A DNA stretch of 64,000 nt from NCBI RefSeq assembly GCF_003254395.2, contig NC_037643.1:7274963-7338962 (forward strand), in the 5' to 3' direction. The DNA comes from Apis mellifera (lineage: Eukaryota > Arthropoda > Insecta > Hymenoptera > Apidae). Below the pieces are notes generated by a model that saw only the letters and a program-made list of their open reading frames with translations, was not told where the DNA came from and ran no database searches. Position 1 is the first letter of the stretch. Each line of letters begins with the position of its first letter. A program made the position numbers and the translations under genes. Of this stretch, positions 13,901 to 25,800 are shown piece after piece.

Positions 13901-16633
13901 TTCCTATATATATATTTAATATATATTTTTATATATTTTACATAACATTTCGATGAATAAAGAAATCATCAAATTTATTATATACGATCACTACTTCCGA
14001 GCATCACTGAAAATGTTAACCGACTGCCGATGCATACATAACCTAAAAAGTGTATAATGCATTATCGTTTCAATGGCCGGTTTTTGCCGCGACACGAGCT
14101 TTTAAGTAATCGAAGACATTCCATTTACGTAAGGACAGAGGTATTAATGTTTTGCATTCCATCGTAGAGCGTACTCGTTCCATATGAACGGCGAGGGTCA
14201 GCTGCAGCCAGTGCCATTCCCCACGGACGCTCTGATAGGACCGGGAATTCCACGTCACGCGCGTCAGATTAATTCCTTGACTCACGGTGAAGTTGTGTGT
14301 GCTGTTACGATTTCGAATCCGACCAAATACGTCTATACGGGTGGCAAAGGGTGCGTTAAAGTCTGGGACATCGGACACGGAGGTGGTGGCAGTATCAAGC
14401 ACGTATCGCAACTGGACTGCCTGCAACGCGACAATTATATTAGGTTAGTTTCCATGACACTAGTTTCTCTATATATGTTTTCACGGTATGTTTCTATGTT
14501 TCGATACGCCACTAATGTACACCAGAATTATCATATTTATTCCTATATCTAGTCGGAAATACAAGTTTTATTTGATTTTAAATAAAATGAAAAAATTTCA
14601 ATTGAAAAATTGTGCAAGTTAATACTTGGGTAAGTATCAATCTTATTAATAATGAAAAAATAAATATGAGAATTTGATTTTAAAAGTAATATATTTCTCA
14701 TTAAGTCTATTTTTTCAAAAACAAAAATTTATATCAACAAATTATATTTTATTCTTTAAATTTATTCTTATATTATTTTATGAGTATTGTGCATTCTTAT
14801 ACATAATATGATACATACAACATAAGTACCAATTCATAGTAAAAGTATTGTTTTTTGACAGGTCAGTAAAGTTGCTGCCAGATTGCAGAACTTTAATAGT
14901 TGGAGGGGAGGCTAGTCAGCTGATCATCTGGGACTTGGCTAGTCCTACGCCGCGAATCAAAACGGAACTGACGTCCGCGGCACCAGCCTGTTACGCATTG
15001 GCGATCTCGCCGGACTCGAAGGTCTGCTTTAGTTGCTGTAGCGATGGTAATATCGCTGTGTGGGATCTCCAGAATGAGACGTTGATTAGACAATTCCAAG
15101 GTCACACGGACGGTGCCTCCTGCATCGATATTTCAGCAGATGGTTCAAAACTGTGGACAGGAGGATTGGATAACACAGTGCGTTCGTGGGATTTAAGGGA
15201 GGGTAGACAATTGAAGCAACACGACTTTACCTCGCAAATATTCTCACTGGGCTATTGCCCAACCGGAGAGTGGCTTGCAGTTGGTATGGAAAACTCAAAC
15301 GTCGAGGTCCTTCATGCTACAAAATCCGATAAGTATCAACTGCATCTACACGAGTCGTGCGTGTTGTCATTGCGTTTCGCATCTTGCGGCAAATGGTTCG
15401 TCTCTACGGGCAAGGATAATCTGTTAAATGCATGGCGCACGCCGTATGGCGCTTCGATATTTCAGGTATATATATTCAAATTTTTATTAATATTATTTTG
15501 TTTTAATATTAGAATAATTGATTGGATATTATTTATCTTTTAACATTAAGTAATTGTCAAATTTAATTTATAAATTTTTTTTTTTTTTAGTATTTCACTT
15601 GTGTGCATACTTATCTGATATCATTTCTTTTCAAGATGGATATAATGGATATATATGTTATTAATCATATTGAATACTATTGAGTAAATAATCTAAGAAT
15701 GTTATGTGTCTTAAACAAATTAATTTTTTTTATAACTTTATTTATTATACTATCTTTTTTTGATGTTTTAACATTAACATTTTGAATCATCTATTTAATA
15801 GAATAATTCAAAATATATTTGAAATATTGTTTTAATATCACATAAAAATAAATAATGATTTATAAATAATAAATATAATTGAGCAATTAGTTATGATTTA
15901 TATTTTATAATTTATATTTTTTTATTATTTACCAAAATTCTTAAATTTAGAAAATAATTCATAAATGATAACAATTAGTATATATATAACAAGTTTTTAT
16001 TTTCTGTTAAAAAAAAGCTATTCACAATTAATTACTGCATAAAACTATTAAGGAATAAAGATCATGTAACCATTTATTGGAATTCTTTTAATGTCTTAAC
16101 AGTAATACTTAACAGAATAGCAATTTTAAATACCTTGCTTCTTTTATTTTATTGATTAAATTAAAGACAATAAAGTATAATAAATACAAATTTAAAATGT
16201 ATGTAAAATTTAAAATATATCTTAATGTAATTAAATTTTAAACTAACATTTTTAATTAAAAAAAATAATCTTATATAAATTATCATTTAATTTTGAACAA
16301 TATATATCTTGCACATAAAATAATTTTTGATATTTTTTAGAAGTTTCAAGAGAGAAGATAATCGATATCAGATATATTTTTTATTATTTCGTCGAAAATG
16401 AAGAATAAGAAACGTTGTCACAATAGATAATCTATTTTCACACGTAGCGTTAAATGTATCATGTATAACTTTGCTCAACAAACTTCAAATGACCATATAA
16501 GAATCCATATTAATTTCTTTTGCAGTCGAAGGAATCCTCGTCGGTGTTGAGCTGCGATATTTCTGCTGACGACAAGTACATTGTGACCGGATCTGGTGAC
16601 AAAAAGGCCACTGTATACGAAGTGATTTATTAG
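10935..16633 (+). CDS. gro: Groucho/TLE transcriptional corepressor (3' seven coding exons)
   Basis: Exons: 10935-10988, 11401-11589, 12447-12665, 13607-13680, 14168-14443, 14862-15465 and 16526-16633 (stop TAG). All have GT-AG introns and phases that join cleanly to 507 codons plus stop. Residues 1-18 carry the CcN signature SDGEKSDQDLVVDVANE. Residues 19-81 are the Ser/Pro-rich SP region, including RPPSRSGSSS. Residues 82-178 are a variable Pro/Ser/Gly linker. From residue 177, GGKPAYSFHMNGEGQLQPVP opens the seven-bladed WD40 propeller, which runs to the family C-terminus KKATVYEVIY. The propeller binds WRPW and eh1 peptides of DNA-bound repressors (Hairy/E(spl), Engrailed) in the nucleus; that is family knowledge. 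The N-terminal Q tetramerisation and GP regions (about 200 residues) are absent and should lie left of the window. The first donor (GTCAGT) is weak; all other splice sites are ordinary. The start of the protein is not in this window. Confidence 0.96.
12121..12446 (+). promoter_or_regulatory. CpG-rich segment and (TCTT/TC)n tract before groucho exon 3
   Basis: The intron end just before 12447 is unusually GC-rich, with a NotI-like GCGGCCGC near 12308. It contains a pyrimidine repeat at about 12223-12276. The word CATGGCGGCAG near 12133 resembles a YY1/start-type element. It may be an internal promoter or simply a GC-rich intron flank. No start codon in frame with the following exon was established as used. 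Confidence 0.25.
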
Positions 16634-16821
16634 ATGCGTACGGTAAAGACGTTTTACGTTTCCCTCCCTTGGTCGAAACCTGAACTCTTTTAACACGCTC
16701 TCCTTTCTCGTGGGAGATCTTACAAGTGAGACTTTTTAGCAGCCTTAGGAACTTAGACTGTTACTATATTGTGTATATATACATAACAAGTATATTAACG
16801 GTAGAAATTGCGTTCGAAAGA

Positions 16822-16827
16822 AATAAA
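16822..16827 (+). terminator. gro: Proximal poly(A) signal of groucho
   Basis: AATAAA begins 188 bases after the stop codon, followed by an A-rich run. Further AATAAA words farther downstream (for example near 18940) would allow longer 3' UTRs. The site actually used cannot be read from sequence. Confidence 0.4.
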
Positions 16828-18162
16828 GCACAGACAAAAGGACAAACGAAGAAAAAAAAAAAAAAAAGAACTGATGCTAATTATGATGATGATGGTCGAA
16901 AAACCAATGTGTGTGCCAGAGAAAAAAATCTGTATATGTATATTTAGAAGTTGCGTGTGCGTGGCCCAATTGTACCTACGACCATGTGATTTAACGTAGA
17001 AGAAACTTTCTTTGTCGCGTGTATACAACGAGAATGTGTTAATGGTACGTTACCAAACAATTTTGCATGCGCGTTAAGTGATCAGAGCCTTGCAAATGGT
17101 GATGCTAGATACGATTTCGTATATGTAAGTACCTAATTATAAAATCAACACGCCCAAAACATTATACGACAGATAGCATGAAAACAAACATTGGAAATCT
17201 GTCTAACGAAAAAATTACACTTGCTCTCACTTATGGTAATTTTCTTCGAAACTTTTACAATTTTTGCAAAATTGTCCCTTAGTATAACTACAACCACGAA
17301 TATCGAAGCATATTATTGCTCTATATTTGGAAATGTTTCGAGAAAATCGTTGGCTGTAGCTATCTTTAATAATGCGTTTCACTATAGATCAGAAGCAACT
17401 ATAGTCTTCTGTCGATTAATGTTGTCGATATAATATTTTATGCTGCTGATAGCTGATATGTTGACATCAATAACAACAAATGCAATGAAAGATGAATGCA
17501 CATCGAATTATTTATTTCGTATAAATTGTTCATTTCGTTCATTTAGAATTAGTTGCGAAAAAAAATTCGAGATGTTATTGAAATAATGTGCAAAAAATTC
17601 ACGGCAAGAAGTTTATTTAAAAATAAGTATGACGAGGGAATCATTTCTACTTGAAGACAGAAAAAAAAAAAACGTGATCTGTATCATGAGAGCAGTGTTG
17701 TGTATTGTCTATATACCATGATCATTAATTAATTTTAAATATATTAATGAAAAATAATTGCCTTTTCTATTAAAACAAAATTTCGTAAATAATCTTTTTC
17801 AACAAATACTTGAGTAAGTAGTTGCTTAACTGCAATCTGATCAAAGTTGACGAATCAATGTACAAATGAATGATTTATAAGCATAAGAAACGTGTTATAA
17901 TATTAATTTATAGACTTTTCGGTTAATTAGAATATGTAAATTAATAAAAAGATATATACTAATATAATAGTATCATATAATATGAAAGATTAATCATTTT
18001 AATCTTATCAATATAAGTATCTCTAAATTAATTAATTAATTTGTATTCGATTTTTTGTATTTTAATGTTTTAAATATAATATTTTAATACTATTAAATTA
18101 TCAAATATGAAATTTTTTTAAATTTTTTAAATTTTTTAAAATTCGCATTTGATGATTCATTG

Positions 18163-18195
18163 ATTGAAAATAATTAAAAAATAATTATTTTCAAT
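18163..18195. repeat. Hairpin with 13-bp perfect stem
   Basis: ATTGAAAATAATT at 18163-18175 is matched by its reverse complement at 18183-18195, with a 7-base A-rich loop. It is AT-only apart from one pair, so structural significance is uncertain. Confidence 0.5.
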
Positions 18196-20735
18196 GAAAT
18201 ATATATATATATTTTTTATTTTATATATATATATATATATAAAATAAATCAATTTTAACCTATTGTGAAAAATATTTGGCTTTCTGATTTATGCGCATGT
18301 ACATTGCGCAGCACGTGACGAATTGGTTAACAAGTGTGTTGAAATATAATCTCATGGTTTCTTGTGTCTACAAATTATTCGATCATATTGTGAATTATTT
18401 TACTGTACGCTACTTACGTTTCAAAATATACAATCTTTTCAGTGTATACATTTGAAATATATTTATCGTTTGAAAAATGTGTTAATGTATAAAATAACAA
18501 CTTCAAAATGTACAATACTGCTCAATATATTAGCACAAAATTAAACAATATTTGTAGTAATTTCTTAATATTTCAGTATATTTTGTTCAATTATATTTAT
18601 TTTAAATAATTTTAAATCACTTTAAAAGACAGTTTTATAAAGAATAATTGCATTTTATGATATTAAAATTGTATTAGTTTCGTACTATGAATATAGCCTC
18701 TCTTATGCTTATTTCCGTATAATAATAATAATAATAATAAGCACAATATTTCCGTTGTTAATCGTATCAATCAAACTTTTGCGTGATTGTGCTTATGTGC
18801 ATATGAATAATAAATGAATCCTTGCACAAAATCTGTTTTATCTTTATCAACAAATTTGGTTCACTATATAATTTAATTATGTCATGCTCAATATGTTTAC
18901 AAATACAAATTTATAATTGTAAAGTACAATCACATGCACAAATAAAACGGAACTATTTCTTTAAGTTAGAATAAATATCCGTTTTGTAGACAAATTCCGG
19001 TAAATTGGTAAATTTTTAGAGATAAACATTTATAGTGGGCAACAAGTTTCATCTGTCCTGATTGGTGAATCTTATAAAAATTAGCATACAATAAAACAAA
19101 TATAATGGGAACATTTAAATCGTTTCTATAAAAGTAATGATATTAAAAAGAAATTATAAAAAAATGTTAAATAATAATAAATAATATTACTCTTAAACCT
19201 AATCTAAATCTGATCTATAGATAACCTTGATGAAAAATATTTATTCAAATAATATGTCATTTTTTATTCATGAACAATTTAACTGAGTCTTTAACTATAT
19301 GCTGATATAAAATCTTTTGCTAAATGTTTGATTAACGATAAAAAAAATAACAGAGACGAGTAAAAAATGTACAGATAAATCTTATGTGATTATGACCATT
19401 ACGCGATAGATATGTAAATATAGCTTAAAAAACCATCTAAGTAAAGCTTGTTGATTTATTTTGATATTTTTTTTTGATTAAAATTTTTAACCAAATACAG
19501 GACAGGTGTATATTATAAATTACTGAAAACGAAATTAGTAACCAGTTATAAAATTCGTTATTTCTCTCAATTGTATGTTCATAAAATTAAGTTGATGTTT
19601 GGCGCTTTTTATACACTTTCCATTATAACAATGTTTCGTTGTAAAACATATACGTGTGCACGTATGTATACGTAATGGATAGTAAATAATTATGTGATTT
19701 CTATCTTACCTGCAATATAATGATGAATGATGATTTTGTAATCATGCTACACATACAGAGCACATACACGAACCACATGTGAAAGAGACATGCGAATGAG
19801 GAATGTAACAATTCAAATGGACGTATATGTACATGTATAGCGCAAAAGTATCAAGTAAAAATGACGCATCTTAAGAAATGTTTTTGGAAAAATAAAGATC
19901 TATTCCATTTTCCTCTCTAGCTGTAATAATATATGAAAATTGAATACGTATTATATTTTTATTTATTGTCTCGCGTCAAGACAATTTCTCTTTACCTTCT
20001 GAGTGTGATAATGAAAAAAAATCTGAAAAATGAAATAAATTCATTTTCATCAGGAAAATTCACATTGTGTATGATTCTACAGTTCTTCAATATATCAGAA
20101 AAGTAAAATTGCGTTACATATGTTACAATGCCAAATTGGACAAAGTAATATGTAATTAATAAATGGCAAATAATAGAAAAAACATATTTCATCGAATTAT
20201 AGGTATTTCCATTAATACTATTTGTAATGCCATTATATTTTAACTAATACTTAATTAATACTAATTTACTATTAGCTTTAATAAGTTGATATGGGTTTAA
20301 TTTAGTAGTTACATGGAGAATAGTAATATAAATGTTTTACTATCAATCGTGCAATTTTAATCAAATGCGCTTAATGTACAATTTACGGATATTATGTGAT
20401 GTAACAGGATTTAACTTTACAGAATTTTTTATTATTCTTCTTTAATTTGTCACTATTTCGGTAAAAAATTGTACATATATTACAAACAAGTTTAAAACTT
20501 TTAACATTCATTTGTTCGTTATATAATTTGCGCGTAATTACGTTGTTTTATAGTTATTTCATATTGTTCGCATTATGTATACACATAACTATAAAAAGAA
20601 CAATACTATGACAATCTTCAAAACCGATTATTCTCGCTGAAGAAAATTAAAAAAGGGGAGGGAAGAATCTAGAGAAAGAGGAAACAAACGATAGGAATCA
20701 CAGGTTTACTTCCGGTAATTTTTCGATGTATTTAC

Positions 20736-20864
20736 ATTTACGTGTATCTGTGTGTACAAGATCGTTAAAAACATTAAATGTTTATGCTCGCGTTACGATA
20801 ATATATTCATATATTTACATGTGTATCCGTGTGTACAAGATCGTTAAAAACATTAAATGTTTAC
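20736..20864. repeat. Two-copy direct repeat (about 49 bp units)
   Basis: The units are 20736-20784 and 20813-20864. Within them, 35 bases are identical (20750-20784 and 20829-20863), offset by 79 bp. The flanking parts differ by a 2-base indel and a substitution. It is a non-AT-simple sequence, so this is a genuine local duplication. Confidence 0.85.
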
Positions 20865-22829
20865 ATATTTATTTTCCGTATTGCCCCGCGCATTGTTAAT
20901 TTTGCAATTTTTCTTATTTTTTAATTTTTTTTTTTGTTTTATTTATGTGTCTGTGTTTGCCTCTCTTTCTCTCCCTCTCGTACTATTTTTCATCCTTTCA
21001 TACTATTCATATATTCTTTCTTTTACATTCATTCAGTCATCGATTTTAAATATTTTTTTCATATAACGTCACAGTTTATATACAAGTAGAAAAAACCTAA
21101 TAACAATATCAACTATCACACCTTATACACCATTAAAAATGGCTAGTACGTACAATGTACGCGTATAACTAAAAAAACATTCGTACTGGCTGAGATATTC
21201 GTCTTATTTTTCTTTCTGTTCGTAATGAATTATGAATCGTTTTCGATAAAATCGGAAATACAAACACTCATGAAAAAAAAAAATTAGAATTTTGAAAAAT
21301 TCTCGTACATATTTATATGCTCGAACATTCATGCATAACATACAAATTCCGTTCTCTCTGGTATGTACAATTAGAAAATACATAACACAGTTACTTATAC
21401 AAGTAACCGATTTTACAGGAAATGTACAGAGGTGAACGGTGATATTTCACGCTTACGTTCTTCTAAGACTTAAGTGTACATGACGCTTCGTTTTATACAC
21501 GATGGAAGATGTTCCTTTATTTTACTATTTAAATAATATCCATTTCTGGAACAATATAATACCAATCATATCTAATATAAAGTAGTAAATTTATTCTATA
21601 AAAATACTGAAGGACAGATTTATAAAGAATAAACATTGCATATTAAGAACATATAGTTCTTGTAAATACATTATAAATATTATGATGAAAAAAAGTACAT
21701 TTTTCTTGTATTTTTTCTTTTTTTTCTTTTGGTTAATTAAATTCGAATATTTGAATAGAAACATAAAAAAATTGTTCATTAGTCATTGTTTTAGAAACAA
21801 AACTATTAAAAGAATAGACCTTGCATCGTGTAAAATATAAAAATTGTTGCGTCTTGAGAATGATTATGCTTACTAAGCGCAGACGTAAAATACATTTGGT
21901 CGTAAAACTGTACGCTTCGTGCTGGAACGAGGAATTCTTAATACATCCTTGTTCTCCTGCAGAAGGTCCTTAATCCTAAATAAAAAGCTATCAACGATTT
22001 ATATAAATTGCGTTCACAATTTATGGCAACAAAAGTAACCATTTTTTTCTTTGTTAACTACTTTGTGAGACGCGAGTCTTATAATTATCATATAATGAAG
22101 AAGAAAAAGAAATAAATTTGGACAATAGGGTCAATTATACTAATCGCAAAATTAATAAACAAATTATTAATAACACTAAGCACAATTGTGCCCGCATTTT
22201 TTGATGCCAACCATAAAATTGAATATGGATGACAGATCTTCATTTCTTTCTTTCTTTAGAAATAAAATGATTACAAAAAAAGATATTTCGTATCACTTTA
22301 TCTCTAGCAATATTGCCAGATTCAATTTTCAATTCTTAAATTCATATTTTTCTGAATTTAAGAGTATATCGAAATAATCTAATTTATGACTAGTTTTGTG
22401 CCTCTCGGTAACTTTATCTGACAGATACATGATAAAATTTTTCTTACCCAAAACAGAATCCAGAATATCGATCTGTCATGACAAGTTAATCTGTCATATG
22501 TATTTACCTAGAAAAGCTATAACCAGTATTTATAAATTTTCTTCTCATTAAATATCACATACATTCTAGTAAATATATCTTTCATTAGAATGTCTTTGAT
22601 ACAAATAATGAAATTAATGAAATTACAGAATCTGGCAACACTTGTTACATAGTGTTTGCGAAATATGTGTAAGATCAGCATTATTTCGCATTCACTGTTG
22701 ACATATATTATATGTACAAGTCGCGCTAGATCTATTACGTATACTATATTATCTTACTATTCTTAAGGCTAGTTTAGCTTGCTGCACACACATAACGTGG
22801 TCCATGTGACATTTGAAGACACTGGGTGG

Positions 22830-25800
22830 TCAGTCGCTATCGGAGCCCACTGGATTAATTTTTTTTCTTTTCTTTGCTTGTTTTACATTCACAATTTCTT
22901 CTTCCTATATTATTCCAATTAAATTTTATTAATAAAAAATACAATAATTTAAATAAAATCAGAAAAAAAAGAACTATAAATTTAAATTATTTTTTTATAT
23001 TATTTTTAAATTTACCTCACTGCTAGATGTACTATCCAAATGATATCGAGGAAGTGGCCTTTTTGAACTAGATCTCTCCCTCGTATTAGCACCAGTTTTC
23101 CTATGACCTCCTTTACCACCAGCACCTCCACCACCTCCAGCTGCTGCTGCTGTATGTTTTCGTGCTGAGCTTGTTGGTGGAGGTGGAGGAGGTTCGTTTT
23201 CTTCATTAACTTCTGCGAGAGCAAATAAATCTCCATAACTTTTTCTTAAAGAATCACTACTAGCTGCTTGTGCTTGTTGCAAAGCCCTTTGCATTCCTTC
23301 GGAATGATAAAGCTGCAATTCAGCAGAAGACATACAATGCTGTCGTAATTGATCTAAATGACCAAGAACTTGTTCACCAGTGGGTGGACCAGGTTGTTGA
23401 TTATGTTTAGCGCCAGATCGTTTCCTTTTATTTGGACTCGTAGCAGGATAACGAGTACTCAGAAGATTCGCAAGTAATTCTCCGAGTTTTTCTTCATAAT
23501 CACGACACCAGTAACGTAACGCTGCTACGACAAACATATCTCCATCCACATTTTGTCGTGCAAGCAATTGTCGCAGAAGTTCTAAAGTTGGCCTATTAAA
23601 TATTATTAATATTAGATTAAATTTTAATTGTCTAATTTTTTAAATAAATAAAATAAGTATTGATTACTTTTCTTGTTTAAGCATAAACAATATTGATGTT
23701 AGTGCTTCTGCGTGATCTCGAAATTGTAATTTGGGTAAAACAGGCAATACATATTCAATTGGAAAATCATGGGCAAAAATAAGTTGCCAGAAACAATATT
23801 GTTCAAAGGTTTCCCAATTTAAACTTGCTGTCAAAAGTGATGTAAATGATTCCTTTTTTAACATTTTCAAATGTCCTTGCATTATTTGACAAACTAATTC
23901 TTGTAATTGGCATGCATCAACAGTCGAAACGACCAAATGCAATAATTGAATATTTCCAAGAGTTACATTTTGAAAACCCATGTATACATCAGGCACAAGG
24001 TAACATAACATAAATATGTTGTCTTCGTGACAGAGCTGTAAAAAAAGTTATGCATTAAATAATAAAAAAAATAATAATATAATTAAAAATTTTGATCAAT
24101 TTTTTAAATATAATAATTATTTAAATACCTTTAAATCTGATACTAAACACGCATCTAACTTTTTCTCTCTATGAGCACAAAAATCTTTATATACTGATGC
24201 TTTAACATCATTTAATACATTACTGTAACAAATAATTAATAAGATAAAAAACATACTTTTATTCATTATTTGTATAATTTTCATTTCTACAAACCTTTGT
24301 TCACCTTCCCGTTTTTCTTCTCCTCTACCCCAAACTTTCAAAAAATAAAGTAACAAGTAACCTATCCTTGGTTGAATGTTCTGCATCTCTGCAAGTACTC
24401 GGGCTAAAAGTTTCCGTCTATTGTCTTCTTCTTTACACAATTGAAACTGATTTCTAAACATAACAAATAACGGTGTGCTTATACTATCAGTCAAGGCTTC
24501 TTCATTCAAATTATCTGATGGAAATATTTGAGATGTAATTTGTGAGGATAAAATAGTTGATATGCAAGAAGCCAATGCTGGTATAGTTTCTGCATCTATT
24601 TCATCTTCTACAACCATTTGTACTATCCTTTCCATTGTTTGACACCTCACTTCATTGTCTGTTTCACTATGCAAACTTTCAATAGCAGTCCTTAATTCTT
24701 CTGGTTCTAAAATTAAATTTAATTGAGATGTAATATCTTCTTTCTTCACAACACAATTTGCATTTTTTTGTTCATTTTTCAATTTCACATTAGCTAGTGG
24801 AACATCTTCTTCATCTTCTTCTTCAACTTTATTCACTATCCTATAATATTATATATCATTTATGATATAATTATATATTTAATATAATAATTAAAATACT
24901 TTAATAATTAAAAAAACAAGGCTAACCTTAATGGCATTTCTTCTTCTTCATCACTAAAAGCTGGTTCAGGATCTTGATTTATATGATTATTTTCAACTGG
25001 TGTATTTACTGCATTTTCTAGTGTAGCTCCTGGTGCAAGATCCTTATTAAGTTCCTCCATTTTACCTGAATAGACAGGAACCTTATTTCCTGCTTAAAAG
25101 ATCATGCAAAAACCAAAGTTAGTAAGCAATAAATGTGCTATAAGCTTGAAAAAAGTGAATAAAAAATATGTTAAAAAAAAAAAAATCAGAAATTTTAAAT
25201 TATATTTAAAAAGGAATGTATACATATATTATTGTGATATGTGATTTGTTAAAATAATAATTAAGCTCAAAATTAATAAATATAAATATTTTCTATTTAT
25301 ATTTATTTAATGTGTATACATATAAATATATTTATATTACATATTATTAATATTTATATGTATATTTTAAATAATATTAAATAAATTTTTAAACTTTAAA
25401 TATATATACAATATGAAAAAAAATTTTAATATAATGTGCAGTAATAAGCTATTTTTAGTGCTCCAATTTAAGTAATCTGGGAAAAATAGACATGCAATAT
25501 TCTGCATTAATTTTACCAGGATCTGCATTAGGTGGTAAACAAAATTCTTTGAATGTTTCTCTTATTTTACTCCTCAATTCACGATCTAACTTAGGACTGT
25601 CAAATAATGGATAAAGACTTGGCAAAACTCGTTTCTCTAAAATTTGTCTTAAAGATGAAAAGATTCCATTTCTTACTTTCTCTGTCAAAGGTGGATAAAA
25701 ATTAGGTATTATCTGTAAACAAAAATTATTTTTCAGTAATTTTAAAACTGTACATTGTTAAAGTCGCATATAATTACTTACCCTGCATAAAAAGTCTAAT

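Larger units (their letters stand above)
16634..22829. other. Convergent intergenic / 3' UTR region (gro | IntS3)
   Basis: No coding exon was recognised in about 6.2 kb between the two facing stop codons. The sequence is AT-rich with poly-A/T runs and an (ATA)n run near 18720-18741. It contains a perfect-stem hairpin at 18163-18195 and a two-copy direct repeat at 20736-20864. Candidate poly(A) signals for the minus-strand gene (TTTATT on +) occur near 21512 and 21591. Part of this must be the 3' UTRs of both genes. Confidence 0.7.

Noticed and set aside
24117..24836. Single 239-codon minus-strand frame as one exon of IntS3
   Set aside because: It reads through the 72-nt intron and past the donor at 24128; splitting it into 24840-24295 and 24222-24129 restores the family sequence and the phases of neighbouring exons.
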